From positions 1 through 32,813 of the forward strand of contig JAFLRN010000026.1 in NCBI GenBank assembly GCA_022511385.1: a stretch of DNA of 32,813 bases. Direction: 5' to 3'. The notes below the pieces were generated by a model. The model did no database searches and was not told the origin of the DNA. It worked only from the letters and a program-made list of their open reading frames with translations. This stretch comes from Acetatifactor sp. (GTDB taxonomy: Bacteria; Bacillota; Clostridia; Lachnospirales; Lachnospiraceae). Positions 8,037 through 15,667 of the stretch are shown here, one piece after another (the first letter of the stretch is position 1; each line of letters starts with the position of its first letter). The translations under genes were made by a program, and so were the position numbers.

Positions 8037-10259
8037 ATGACAAAATTCAATTTTACACTTATTATTCCGTCTCTTGACCCAGATGAAAAGCTGGCATTTA
8101 CCGTGACGTCAGCTATCGCTGCGGGAATTGACGATATTATTCTGGTCGATGACGGAAGTGCCCGGGAAATGCGTCATTATTTCACTGAATTGGAAAAAGC
8201 GCATCCGGAGGTGACACTTCTGACCCACGAAAAGAATCTTGGCAAAGGTGCGGCGCTGAAGACAGCGTTTTCCTTTTTTCTGGAAAACAGGATGGGGCGC
8301 CACGGTGTTGTGACTGCTGACGGCGACGGCCAGCATCGGATAGAGGACATTATAGCATGCGCCCGGGAAATGACCCGTGGAGAGCGGGCAGTGGTGCTGG
8401 GCTGCCGGGACTTTGAACTGGAGAATGTTCCGCCAAAGAGCCGGTTTGGAAACAAAGCTACATCTCTGGTATTTCGCCTGTTTTTCGGCATGAGGCTTTC
8501 CGATACGCAGACGGGCCTGCGTGCAATCCCCACCGAATATATCAAGACGCTCATGGAAGCTGACGGCACCAGATATGAGTACGAGACGAATATGCTCCTT
8601 CTGATGGGACAGCGTCATATTCCGTACCGGGAGATAAAAATTGAGACGGTCTATTACGACGATAACAGGGCCACTCACTTCCGGCCCATCCGGGATTCAT
8701 TCCGCGTTTATGGACTTATCCTGAAATATGTTGCCAATTCTCTTGCTTCAGCGGGTGTGGATCTATTGATGTTCTTTCTTTTGGGACAGTTTGTGTTTAC
8801 CGGTGGCGACAGATTGGCAGTGCTGCTTTCGACGGTGGGTGCAAGAGTAATTTCATCGGTGGTAAACTTTTTGATAAATAGGCGCTTCGTCTTCAGCAAC
8901 CGTTCCGGTATACGGAAGACCTTTGTTCGATATGTGTGTCTGGCTGTACCAGTCATGCTGGCATCCTGGCTTACGGTCTATGGGTTGTCGAGGCTTGCAG
9001 GGGCCGGTGTAGGGCAGATTGGACGCACGATGTTAAAAATACCCGTAGATACAGTTCTGTTCCTCATCAGCTTCCGTGCACAGAGGAATTGGGTTTTTGC
9101 AGAGCAGACGGTTCGTTCGAAGTCAGAGAAAAGGCGCGGAACCAGTGTTGCCAGAATAATCGGCCGGACGTTCCTTGTTATTTTTACCGTGATTTTTTTC
9201 GTCGTCTTTTCGGTTGTGGCTCTCTTGTTCGTACTTTTGAAGGGGCCCAGCCCCACAATGCGCGATCAGGTAGTGCTTTCCGCCATGCAGGCCAGCGCCA
9301 CGAAATGGCTGCCGGGATTGTTTCTTGATGATGCGTTGGTGGAAGAGATATGTAATCGCAGCGCCGATGTTCAGGAAGAGATCATACCGATGGGTGCCCT
9401 GGGCAGCAGGACGGATGACAGTAAGGACCCGGCCGGTGCCGGGGACTCAGGCGACAGTTCTGAGGAAAAGCCCTTTGACGAGTGGGCGGATGCCATTGAC
9501 GGTATGATATATAAGACCTACAGCGGGTCCTCCTTTAAGGCTTACATTCTCATTGTAAAGGACCCGTCCAGGGTCTATGTGGGGACATCCAGCGATTATA
9601 AGAGCGGAAAGATTGGTGCGCGAATATTTGAAATCGTAGAACGGGAGGGCGCGGTCGCAGCCATCAATGCCGGCGAGTTTTCGGATATTGGAGGAAAGGG
9701 TACGGGTGATACTCCTATTGGTCTGACCTATTCTAAGGGACAATGCGTATGGAATGATGGGTTGAAGCGTACCTTTATAGGATTTGACGCAGAGAATGTC
9801 CTCCATGTCTTTGAGTCGATGACACAGGCCCAGGCGGAAGAGCTGGGGATACGTGACGCAGTTTCCTTCCAGACGGGAAACGTCCTGATCACCAACGACG
9901 GTGAGTCCGTAACGTTGCACCATGCAGAGGGAAATATTGGTATGGCACAGAGGACAGCCATTGGCCAACGTGCAGATGGCGCCGTTATTCTTGTTGTGAC
10001 GGATGGGCGATCAGCCAGCAGTTTTGGCGCTACAAGGGATGACATTATTGATCTGCTGTATTCCGAAGGAGCGGTGGTGGCAGGAATGCTGGATGGCGGC
10101 TCCTCATCGATGATGTACTATGAAGATTACTATACAAAATACGATATAGACATGGAAGGACTCGATGAATATCAGCGACAGGGATTAACTAACAGGTATA
10201 AAGCGTTTACAAAACCGCGGCATATGCCTACGTTCTTCCTCGTTGCGCCTGAATCTTAA
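8037..10259 (+). CDS. Fusion protein: GT2 glycosyltransferase - GtrA flippase - phosphodiester glycosidase (NAGPA)
   Basis: A 740-residue fusion. Residues 1 to about 215 are a GT2 transferase of the polyprenyl-phosphate-sugar synthase type (VDDGS at 37-41, DGDGQH at 95-100 holding the DxD pair, and RFGNKATSLVFRLFFG before the acceptor region). Residues about 222-360 are a GtrA domain with four membrane helices (VVNFLINRRFVF is typical). A fifth helix (about 375-405) would put the rest outside. After a low-complexity D/S/E linker, residues about 480-740 match the phosphodiester glycosidase (NAGPA/DUF2233) family: AAINAGEF, RTAIG and MLDGGSSS. GT2 plus GtrA normally make and flip a lipid-linked sugar; NAGPA enzymes cut sugar-1-phosphodiesters. 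Joining all three suggests a self-contained surface-sugar module; the order of action is inferred. GGGGG lies 9 bases before the ATG. Confidence 0.88.
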   Translation: MTKFNFTLIIPSLDPDEKLAFTVTSAIAAGIDDIILVDDGSAREMRHYFTELEKAHPEVTLLTHEKNLGKGAALKTAFSFFLENRMGRHGVVTADGDGQHRIEDIIACAREMTRGERAVVLGCRDFELENVPPKSRFGNKATSLVFRLFFGMRLSDTQTGLRAIPTEYIKTLMEADGTRYEYETNMLLLMGQRHIPYREIKIETVYYDDNRATHFRPIRDSFRVYGLILKYVANSLASAGVDLLMFFLLGQFVFTGGDRLAVLLSTVGARVISSVVNFLINRRFVFSNRSGIRKTFVRYVCLAVPVMLASWLTVYGLSRLAGAGVGQIGRTMLKIPVDTVLFLISFRAQRNWVFAEQTVRSKSEKRRGTSVARIIGRTFLVIFTVIFFVVFSVVALLFVLLKGPSPTMRDQVVLSAMQASATKWLPGLFLDDALVEEICNRSADVQEEIIPMGALGSRTDDSKDPAGAGDSGDSSEEKPFDEWADAIDGMIYKTYSGSSFKAYILIVKDPSRVYVGTSSDYKSGKIGARIFEIVEREGAVAAINAGEFSDIGGKGTGDTPIGLTYSKGQCVWNDGLKRTFIGFDAENVLHVFESMTQAQAEELGIRDAVSFQTGNVLITNDGESVTLHHAEGNIGMAQRTAIGQRADGAVILVVTDGRSASSFGATRDDIIDLLYSEGAVVAGMLDGGSSSMMYYEDYYTKYDIDMEGLDEYQRQGLTNRYKAFTKPRHMPTFFLVAPES

Positions 10260-10283
10260 GTTAAGAAAGGATGAAGCATTCCA

Positions 10284-11414
10284 GTGGCAAGGAAAAAAAG
10301 AACGGATAGAGATATTCATAGATCATCGCATTTTTGGGCAATTTATTTTTCTGTCTCGGCGGCGGCGCTCCTCATTGTGGTGGTGGCGCTTGTGGTGGTA
10401 TCAGAGAGACTTGCTGAATATGAGACGGCACAGCCAAAGTATGTGGCTGCGGAGGTGTTCGCCCGATATTTTGAACCCATCAACTACGCGGATCTGCTTG
10501 CTGATGCACGTTATGATGCGGGGGATGCAGGAGCCGACGAGATTGAAGAGTACCTTAAAAAAGAGATTGGGGATTCTACGTTGACGTATTCCATAGGATC
10601 GTCAAATGATTCAGGTGAGATCAAGTATATTGTCAAAGCAGGAGCAAAACAGCTCGCCTCCATCAATTTACGAATTTCAGAAAATGAGACGAAACATGGT
10701 TTTTCAACATATGAGTTTTCTTATGTGGATCTTCATTTGAACACGGATGTTTCGGTGGAACCCATAGAGCTTGAGGTAGCCGTAGAAGTACCGGCATCGT
10801 ACTCTGTCATGGTGGACGGAGTACTGCTGACGGAGGATTTCCTTACATCAAACTATATCAAAACGGATATTATGCCATGTTATCCCCCGGATATCTCGGG
10901 CGTGGAGTATGCCGTCTATACCGTGGCGGGTCTTGAGGAGCTGCCCAGGGAGATTGTTGTAACAGACGCTGAAGGGCAGAGTGCGGAGGTGAGCTTTGAT
11001 GAAAACACCAACACATATACCTCCGGCGTTACATACAGTCAGTCACTGGCGGAAGAATATTCAGGGTTTGTCACGGCTGCAATGCAGGGATATGCCGAAT
11101 ATGTGCAGGCATCCAAGGATGTGGGGCTTGGCAGCATCAAATCCTACTTTGACACAGAATCTGAGGTGTACGCCGATGTGGTAGCCGCCGGTGGGAATCG
11201 CTGGATGGTGCTGGATTGGAATGGTGTGGACTATGAGAATGTGAAGGTGGGTGAATTCTACGCGCATACACCGGAAATCTTTTCCTGCCATATCTCATTT
11301 ACCCAAGTGCTGCACCGGACCGGCAGGGAGGATTATGTGGACTTTGTGGATGTGTATGTGTTCCTGCATCTAACGGACAAGGGATACAAAATATTTGGCT
11401 GGCACAATGTGTAA
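10284..11414 (+). CDS. Anchored extracytoplasmic protein of unknown function
   Basis: About 376 residues that I do not recognise. A basic N-terminus (ARKKRTDRDIHR) is followed by one strong membrane helix (about 18-40), after which everything should lie outside the cell. The exported part has strand-rich stretches (ELEVAVEVPASYSVMVDG) and ends in a region of about 110 residues with YVDFVDVYVFLHLTDKGYKI that looks like a compact alpha+beta fold. The GTG at 10284 has AAAGGA 12 bases upstream and only 24 bases separate it from the glycosyltransferase fusion, so it is probably the third gene of the surface-glycan operon. It may be a scaffold or substrate-binding partner; this is inference from context only. 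Confidence 0.7.
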   Translation: MARKKRTDRDIHRSSHFWAIYFSVSAAALLIVVVALVVVSERLAEYETAQPKYVAAEVFARYFEPINYADLLADARYDAGDAGADEIEEYLKKEIGDSTLTYSIGSSNDSGEIKYIVKAGAKQLASINLRISENETKHGFSTYEFSYVDLHLNTDVSVEPIELEVAVEVPASYSVMVDGVLLTEDFLTSNYIKTDIMPCYPPDISGVEYAVYTVAGLEELPREIVVTDAEGQSAEVSFDENTNTYTSGVTYSQSLAEEYSGFVTAAMQGYAEYVQASKDVGLGSIKSYFDTESEVYADVVAAGGNRWMVLDWNGVDYENVKVGEFYAHTPEIFSCHISFTQVLHRTGREDYVDFVDVYVFLHLTDKGYKIFGWHNV

Positions 11415-11470
11415 GTGGGGCTGGATATTTTTATGCCAGTTGTCATTACAACAGAAAGGATGAAACAAAA

Positions 11471-12052
11471 ATGAGGCATTTAACAGAAATCCGATGGCAC
11501 GGAAGAGGCGGTCAGGGAGCCAAGACGGCGGCCCTGCTGTTGGCGGATGTGGCGTTTCAGGCGGGAAAACAGGTGCAGGGCTTTCCGGAGTACGGTCCTG
11601 AACGGATGGGGGCCCCCATCACGGCCTATGACCGCATCAGTGATAAGAAAATACGTGTTCACTCAAATATTTATACACCGGACTTTGTGGCAGTGGTGGA
11701 CGACACCCTGCTGCACACGGTGGATGTAACGGCAGGATTGAAGGAGGACGGTGGCATCCTGATCAACACCGTAAAGCCAGCGGGGGAGATTCTGCCGCTG
11801 CTTGCGGGTTATTCCGGCAAGGTATACATACTGGATGCCAGGAAGGTCTGCATGGCAACGCTGGGACAATATTTCCCCAATACCCCCATGCTGGCTGCGA
11901 TGGTGAAGATTTCCGACGTCATGGAGATTGATGTGTTTTTGAAGGAGATGGAAACATCCCTGCAACATAAATTCGCCAGAAAGCCGGAGGTGCTGGAGGG
12001 CAACTTAAAGGCGCTGAGGATGGCGCTGGAGGAGGTAGTGGAATGTCAGTAA
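11471..12052 (+). CDS. porG: 2-oxoacid (pyruvate):ferredoxin oxidoreductase, gamma subunit
   Basis: 193 residues covering the whole gamma-subunit domain: EIRWHGRGGQGAKTAA at the N-terminus, PEYGPERMGAPI near 37-48, and VVDDTLL further in. Gamma is one of four subunits of the anaerobic enzyme that oxidises a 2-oxoacid with CoA to acyl-CoA and CO2, reducing ferredoxin. Pyruvate is the most likely substrate given the close match of the alpha and beta subunits to PorA and PorB, but a branched-chain or other oxoacid cannot be excluded. AAAGGA precedes the ATG. The stop overlaps the start of the delta gene by 10 bases, indicating coupled translation. Confidence 0.9.
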   Translation: MRHLTEIRWHGRGGQGAKTAALLLADVAFQAGKQVQGFPEYGPERMGAPITAYDRISDKKIRVHSNIYTPDFVAVVDDTLLHTVDVTAGLKEDGGILINTVKPAGEILPLLAGYSGKVYILDARKVCMATLGQYFPNTPMLAAMVKISDVMEIDVFLKEMETSLQHKFARKPEVLEGNLKALRMALEEVVECQ

Positions 12053-12348
12053 AAGCGGAATTTATCAACGAAAAGACAAAGTGGCAGGACTTGACCGAAG
12101 GTCTGCAGATTCATGAGCCTGCTACCTCGAAGCTGTTCCTCACGGGCGAATGGCGGACGGAGACGCCTGTGTGGCTCCAGGAGAAGTGCAAGCAGTGTCT
12201 GCTGTGCGTGCCCTATTGCCCGGACAGCTGCATTTTAGTGCGGGAAGGTAAGCGGCAGGAGTTTGATTATGACCATTGTAAGGGTTGCGGTATCTGCGCA
12301 AAAGCATGTCCTTTTCAGGCTATAGAAATGCAGCAGCCCACGGAATGA
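12043..12348 (+). CDS. porD: 2-oxoacid:ferredoxin oxidoreductase, delta subunit (2x[4Fe-4S] ferredoxin-like)
   Basis: 101 residues with two complete 4Fe-4S motifs, CKQCLLCVPYCPDSC and CKGCGICAKACP, each Cx2Cx2Cx3C followed by proline. A 45-residue N-terminal extension holds the WQDLTEGLQIHEPATSK stretch usual in PorD. The subunit passes electrons from the thiamine-linked core to ferredoxin. Its start lies inside the end of porG. Its stop codon (12346-12348) falls in the left arm of the long hairpin that follows. Confidence 0.93.
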   Translation: MSVKAEFINEKTKWQDLTEGLQIHEPATSKLFLTGEWRTETPVWLQEKCKQCLLCVPYCPDSCILVREGKRQEFDYDHCKGCGICAKACPFQAIEMQQPTE

Positions 12349-12400
12349 AGTTACTCTAAGACAGCAAAGTACGCTGTCTAAGAGTAACTATGTCATTCCG
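12341..12400 (+). promoter_or_regulatory. Long hairpin between porD and porA
   Basis: Outer arms CGGAATGA (12341-12348) and TCATTCCG (12393-12400) pair perfectly. Inner arms 12350-12365 and 12373-12388 pair over 15 of 16 positions around the loop AAAGTAC. The whole is a near-continuous stem of about 23 bp that includes the porD stop codon. It could be a processing or stability element, or compete with ribosomes at the end of porD. It sits directly against the terminator. Confidence 0.7.
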
Positions 12401-12434
12401 GAAAGAACGCAAGGGTAGCGTTCTTTCGGTTTTT
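12401..12434 (+). terminator. Intrinsic terminator inside the por operon
   Basis: GAAAGAACGC (12401-12410) and GCGTTCTTTC (12418-12427) form a perfect 10-bp stem with loop AAGGGTA, followed by GG and TTTTT. It lies upstream of porA although porD and porA encode subunits of one complex, so termination must be partial or porA must have its own promoter. Confidence 0.8.
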
Positions 12435-12463
12435 CCACAGTATGAGAAGTGAAAGGAGTACAT

Positions 12464-13645
12464 ATGTCAACAAAAACGAGAATGTCTGGCAATGAGGCGG
12501 TTGCCCATGCCATTAAGCAAATAAATCCCGACGTGATGCCGGCCTTTCCTATTACGCCCTCCACGGAGATTCCCCAGTTTGTGGCATCTATGATCGCTAA
12601 CGGGGAGATTGATACGGAATTCATTCCAGTGGAGAGCGAGCATAGCGCTATGAGCGCTGCCATGGGAGCCTCTGCTGCGGGGGCAAGGGCCATTACAGCC
12701 ACCTCCTCCTGCGGTATGGCGCTGATGTGGGAGGTGCTTTATGTGGCAGCCTCCAGCAGGCTGCCCATCGTCATGGCCCTGGTGAACAGAGGCCTGACCG
12801 GTCCTCTGAACATCAATGCGGAGCACTCTGACAGCATGGGGGCAAGAGATTCCGGGTGGATCCAGATTTATGCGGAGAATAACCAGGAGGTCTACGACAA
12901 TTTCCTGCAGGCTCACAGGATTGCAGAGCATAAGGATGTGCACCTGCCTGTGATGATCTGCCAGGACGGCTTTATCACCAGCCATGCGGTGGAGAATATC
13001 ACTCTCTGGGACGACGAGCCCATCCGCAAATTTGTGGGAGAGTATGAGCCAGAGCACTATTTGTTGAAGGAAGATGAATCCATGGCAGTGGGCCCATATG
13101 CGGTGTCACCCTACTGTATGGAGGCAAAGAAGGCCCAGGCCGAGGCCATGAAGAGAGCCAGGAAGGTGATTCTGGACGTGGCGAAGGAGTTTGAGCAGGT
13201 CACCGGCCAGCACTATGGCTTTTATGAGGGCTATCAGCTGGAGGATGCAGAATATGCGGTGGTGGCCATCGGCTCTGTGTGCGGTACAGCTAAGGATGCG
13301 GTGGATGCGCTTCGGGCGAAGGGGATTAAGGCAGGACTTTTAAAGATTAGAGTGTTCCGGCCCTTTCCTGGTGAGGAGATCGGTGCTGCATTGAAACACT
13401 GCAAGGCCATTGCCATCATGGACCGGGCGGAGAGCTACAGCGCACAGGGAGGTCCTCTGGGAGCGGAAGTTACGGCGGCATTGTATCGGGCGAAGGCAAC
13501 GGCGGAGACCGTGAATATTATGTACGGACTGTCCGGCAGGGATGTGCGGGTGGAGGATATGGAGCAGGTGTATGAGGCGCTGCAAAGGTTGGCAGCGGGA
13601 GAAGTAAGTTTTATGGAGTATTCTTATCTGGGACTGCGGGAATAG
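12464..13645 (+). CDS. porA: 2-oxoacid (pyruvate):ferredoxin oxidoreductase, alpha subunit
   Basis: 393 residues. Conserved stretches are NEAVAHAIKQ, FPITPSTEIPQFV (domain I), VESEHSAMSAAMGASAAGAR and TATSSCGMALMWEVLY, then HSDSMGARDSGWIQIYAENNQE, all typical of PorA; the C-terminal third (KAIAIMDRAESYSAQGGPLG) is the transketolase C-terminal-like part. The ATG at 12464 follows AAAGGAG at the right distance; an in-frame GTG at 12449 overlaps that site and is unlikely. It is separated from porD by a hairpin and terminator, and from porB by a broken GrpB-like gene. Confidence 0.93.
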   Translation: MSTKTRMSGNEAVAHAIKQINPDVMPAFPITPSTEIPQFVASMIANGEIDTEFIPVESEHSAMSAAMGASAAGARAITATSSCGMALMWEVLYVAASSRLPIVMALVNRGLTGPLNINAEHSDSMGARDSGWIQIYAENNQEVYDNFLQAHRIAEHKDVHLPVMICQDGFITSHAVENITLWDDEPIRKFVGEYEPEHYLLKEDESMAVGPYAVSPYCMEAKKAQAEAMKRARKVILDVAKEFEQVTGQHYGFYEGYQLEDAEYAVVAIGSVCGTAKDAVDALRAKGIKAGLLKIRVFRPFPGEEIGAALKHCKAIAIMDRAESYSAQGGPLGAEVTAALYRAKATAETVNIMYGLSGRDVRVEDMEQVYEALQRLAAGEVSFMEYSYLGLRE

Positions 13646-13734
13646 AATGGTGATAACTTTCAGGTAACAATTCGGTCTTGATAGAAATGTTCCATTTTAC
13701 ATTTGCGTTGTGGGTAGGGAATTTAGGAGAATAT

Positions 13735-14299
13735 ATGGGTAAACCATTATCAGAAATGACATTAGAAGAATTGTGGGAGCTGTTTCCCATAATTCTTACC
13801 GGGCATAATGAAGTATGGACTAAGTGGTATGCTGAAGAAGAAAGAAGACTTGCTGATATTTTTTCCCCCGAATGATATAAGGATCAGTCATATTGGAAGT
13901 ACAGCGATAAACAATATCTGGGCAAAACCAATTATTGATATTCTGGTGGAATTACCTATGTCCCTGTCCATGGAAAGCATGAAAGAAATTCTTGTTCAAA
14001 ATGGTTACATCTGCATGTCAGAGCAACCAAATAGAAAATCGTTTAATTTAGGGTACACAAGCGAAGGATTTGCTGAAAAAGTGTTTCATCTTCACTTGAG
14101 ATATTGGGGAGATAATGATGAACTTTACTTTCGTGATTATTTGAACGAGATTCCATTATTGGCAAAACAGTATGAAGAATTGAAGCTGTCCCTTTGGAAA
14201 AAGTATGAACATGACAGGGACGGATATACGTATGCAAAAACTAGTTTTATAGCTGAACAGACTGACAAAGCAAAAAAGCGATACGGAAATAAATACTGA
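13735..14299 (+). pseudogene. GrpB-family protein, frameshifted
   Basis: The product is split over two reading frames: 13735-13875 encodes MGKPLSEMTLEELWELFP to RRLADIF and then stops; the continuation PPNDIRISHIGSTAINNIWA to the end at 14299 is one frame on. Both halves match the GrpB (UPF0157, nucleotidyltransferase-fold) family, including HIGSTAI and KPIIDILVE. The break is at T6C5 (13859-13869), where one extra base would explain it. AGGAGA precedes the ATG at 13735. It may be a true pseudogene, a phase-variable gene or a sequencing error. It splits porA from porB, which are normally adjacent, and its DNA is more AT-rich than either. Confidence 0.8.
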
Positions 14300-14415
14300 C
14301 GAAGATAAATTTTGAGTTGACGTAGGAAGACTTTTGTGAAAAGGGAGTAATATAAGGTTGCAGGTTGTGAAGAAGGCAGATAAGTTGCATGAAGAAAGGC
14401 AGGTTCGAAATACAT

Positions 14416-15357
14416 ATGGAACAGCAGGTATTTAATTTTAAAGAGATACAGGGGAGGCCGGAAAGGCTGGCACCGGGACACAGAATGTGTGCGGGCTGCG
14501 GTGGAACCATCGCGGTGAGGAACGTGCTGAAAGCGCTGCACCCCGGGGATAAGGCAGTGGTGGGGAATGCCACCGGCTGTCTGGAGGTGTCCACTTTTAT
14601 GTACCCGTACACGGCATATGAGGACAGCTATATCCACAGTGCCTTTGAGAACGCGGGAGCTACATTATCCGGCGTGGAAACGGCTTACAGGGTATTGAAG
14701 AAAAAGGGAAAGATTACCTCGGATTACAAGTTTATTACCTTTGGTGGCGACGGCGGCACTTACGATATAGGTCTCCAGTCCCTGTCCGGAGCCATGGAGC
14801 GGGGCCATGACATGGTTTATGTCTGCTACGACAACGGTGCCTACATGAACACCGGTACCCAGCGGTCCTCCGCTACCCCTATGTATGCTGATACCACAAC
14901 AACCCCCAGCGGAACCGTGTCCCAGGGTAAACCCCAGGCAAGGAAGGATCTGGCCGGTATCCTGGCGGCTCATAATATCCCTTATGTCGGACAGACCACC
15001 TTTATCGGCAATATGAAGGATCTGTATGTGAAGTCCGAGAAGGCAATTTACACTCCCGGTGCGGCATTCTTGAATGTTTTGGCGCCTTGTCCCAGAGGCT
15101 GGAAGTACGATACACCGGACATCATCGAGATCTGCAAGCTGGCGGTGGAGACTTGCTACTGGCCCTTGTTTGAGGTTATCGACGGCAAGTGGATTCTGAA
15201 TTACCAGCCCAAGAACAAGCTGCCCCTGGAGGAGTTCCTGAAAAAACAGGGACGCTTCAAGCATCTGTTCAAACCTGGGAATGAGTACCTGATTGAGGCC
15301 TTCCAGAAGGAGGTTGACAGAAGGTGGGAAGAGCTGCTGGTAAGGTGTGGGCTATAA
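14416..15357 (+). CDS. porB: 2-oxoacid (pyruvate):ferredoxin oxidoreductase, beta subunit
   Basis: 313 residues. The thiamine-diphosphate site is clear: GDGGTYDIGLQ (Mg/ThDP motif) followed by YDNGAYMNTGTQRSSATP. The N-terminal HRMCAGCGG and the later NATGCLEVST supply cysteines of the extra [4Fe-4S] cluster found in PorB. The ATG at 14416 gives the usual N-terminus (FNFKEIQGRPERLAPGHRMC); an ATG at 14389 is also open and neither has a strong ribosome site. It completes the four-subunit set, 116 bases after the broken GrpB-like gene. Confidence 0.9.
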   Translation: MEQQVFNFKEIQGRPERLAPGHRMCAGCGGTIAVRNVLKALHPGDKAVVGNATGCLEVSTFMYPYTAYEDSYIHSAFENAGATLSGVETAYRVLKKKGKITSDYKFITFGGDGGTYDIGLQSLSGAMERGHDMVYVCYDNGAYMNTGTQRSSATPMYADTTTTPSGTVSQGKPQARKDLAGILAAHNIPYVGQTTFIGNMKDLYVKSEKAIYTPGAAFLNVLAPCPRGWKYDTPDIIEICKLAVETCYWPLFEVIDGKWILNYQPKNKLPLEEFLKKQGRFKHLFKPGNEYLIEAFQKEVDRRWEELLVRCGL

Positions 15358-15480
15358 AGCATTTGATAATAAAGTGAAAATTGTTACCAGTATAATGAAT
15401 GTAAAATAACAAGTAATTGAAGTGACAAGTAGTCAATGCTGTTGAAGGATATTAGGCAAAGCAACAGGAGTGATTTATAA

Positions 15481-15662
15481 TGAACAACATGGCGCTGGTA
15501 ATTGTGGATGGCGGTGGGGGCGGCAGCAGGGATAACGGGCACATGGAATTCCGATTCCTTTGACGCCCGTATCGCCAGCGGCGGGGGCAGAGTGTGCATC
15601 ACCATGGACAGGTACCAGTCAGACTGGGATATGGTTAGGAAGGGTTGGGAAACTCAGCAGAC
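15481..15662 (+). pseudogene. Remnant of a phosphoglycerate mutase-like (iPGM/alkaline phosphatase superfamily) gene
   Basis: A good ribosome site (CAGGAG) precedes the ATG at 15481, which opens a 27-codon frame beginning [13 protein letters not shown]. The ALVIVDG strand resembles the first metal-binding strand of cofactor-independent phosphoglycerate mutase. After it stops at 15564, another frame holds [20 protein letters not shown] then [12 protein letters not shown], which resembles the middle of iPGM-like proteins (GRIAS..GR...MDR....W). So this looks like a start plus an internal piece with most of the gene deleted. The family call is from memory of the motif. Confidence 0.45.
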
Positions 15663-15667
15663 ACTAA

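Noticed and set aside
8109..8678. Minus-strand frame of 189 codons opposite the GT2 domain
   Set aside because: Shadow of a strongly supported domain; no ribosome site.
12467..13057. Minus-strand frame of 196 codons opposite porA
   Set aside because: It is a codon-bias shadow of porA, with unlikely composition rich in His and Gly.
15358..15480. TATAAT at 15391-15396 considered as a promoter of the mutase-like remnant
   Set aside because: No -35 at a suitable distance and the gene it would serve is broken.
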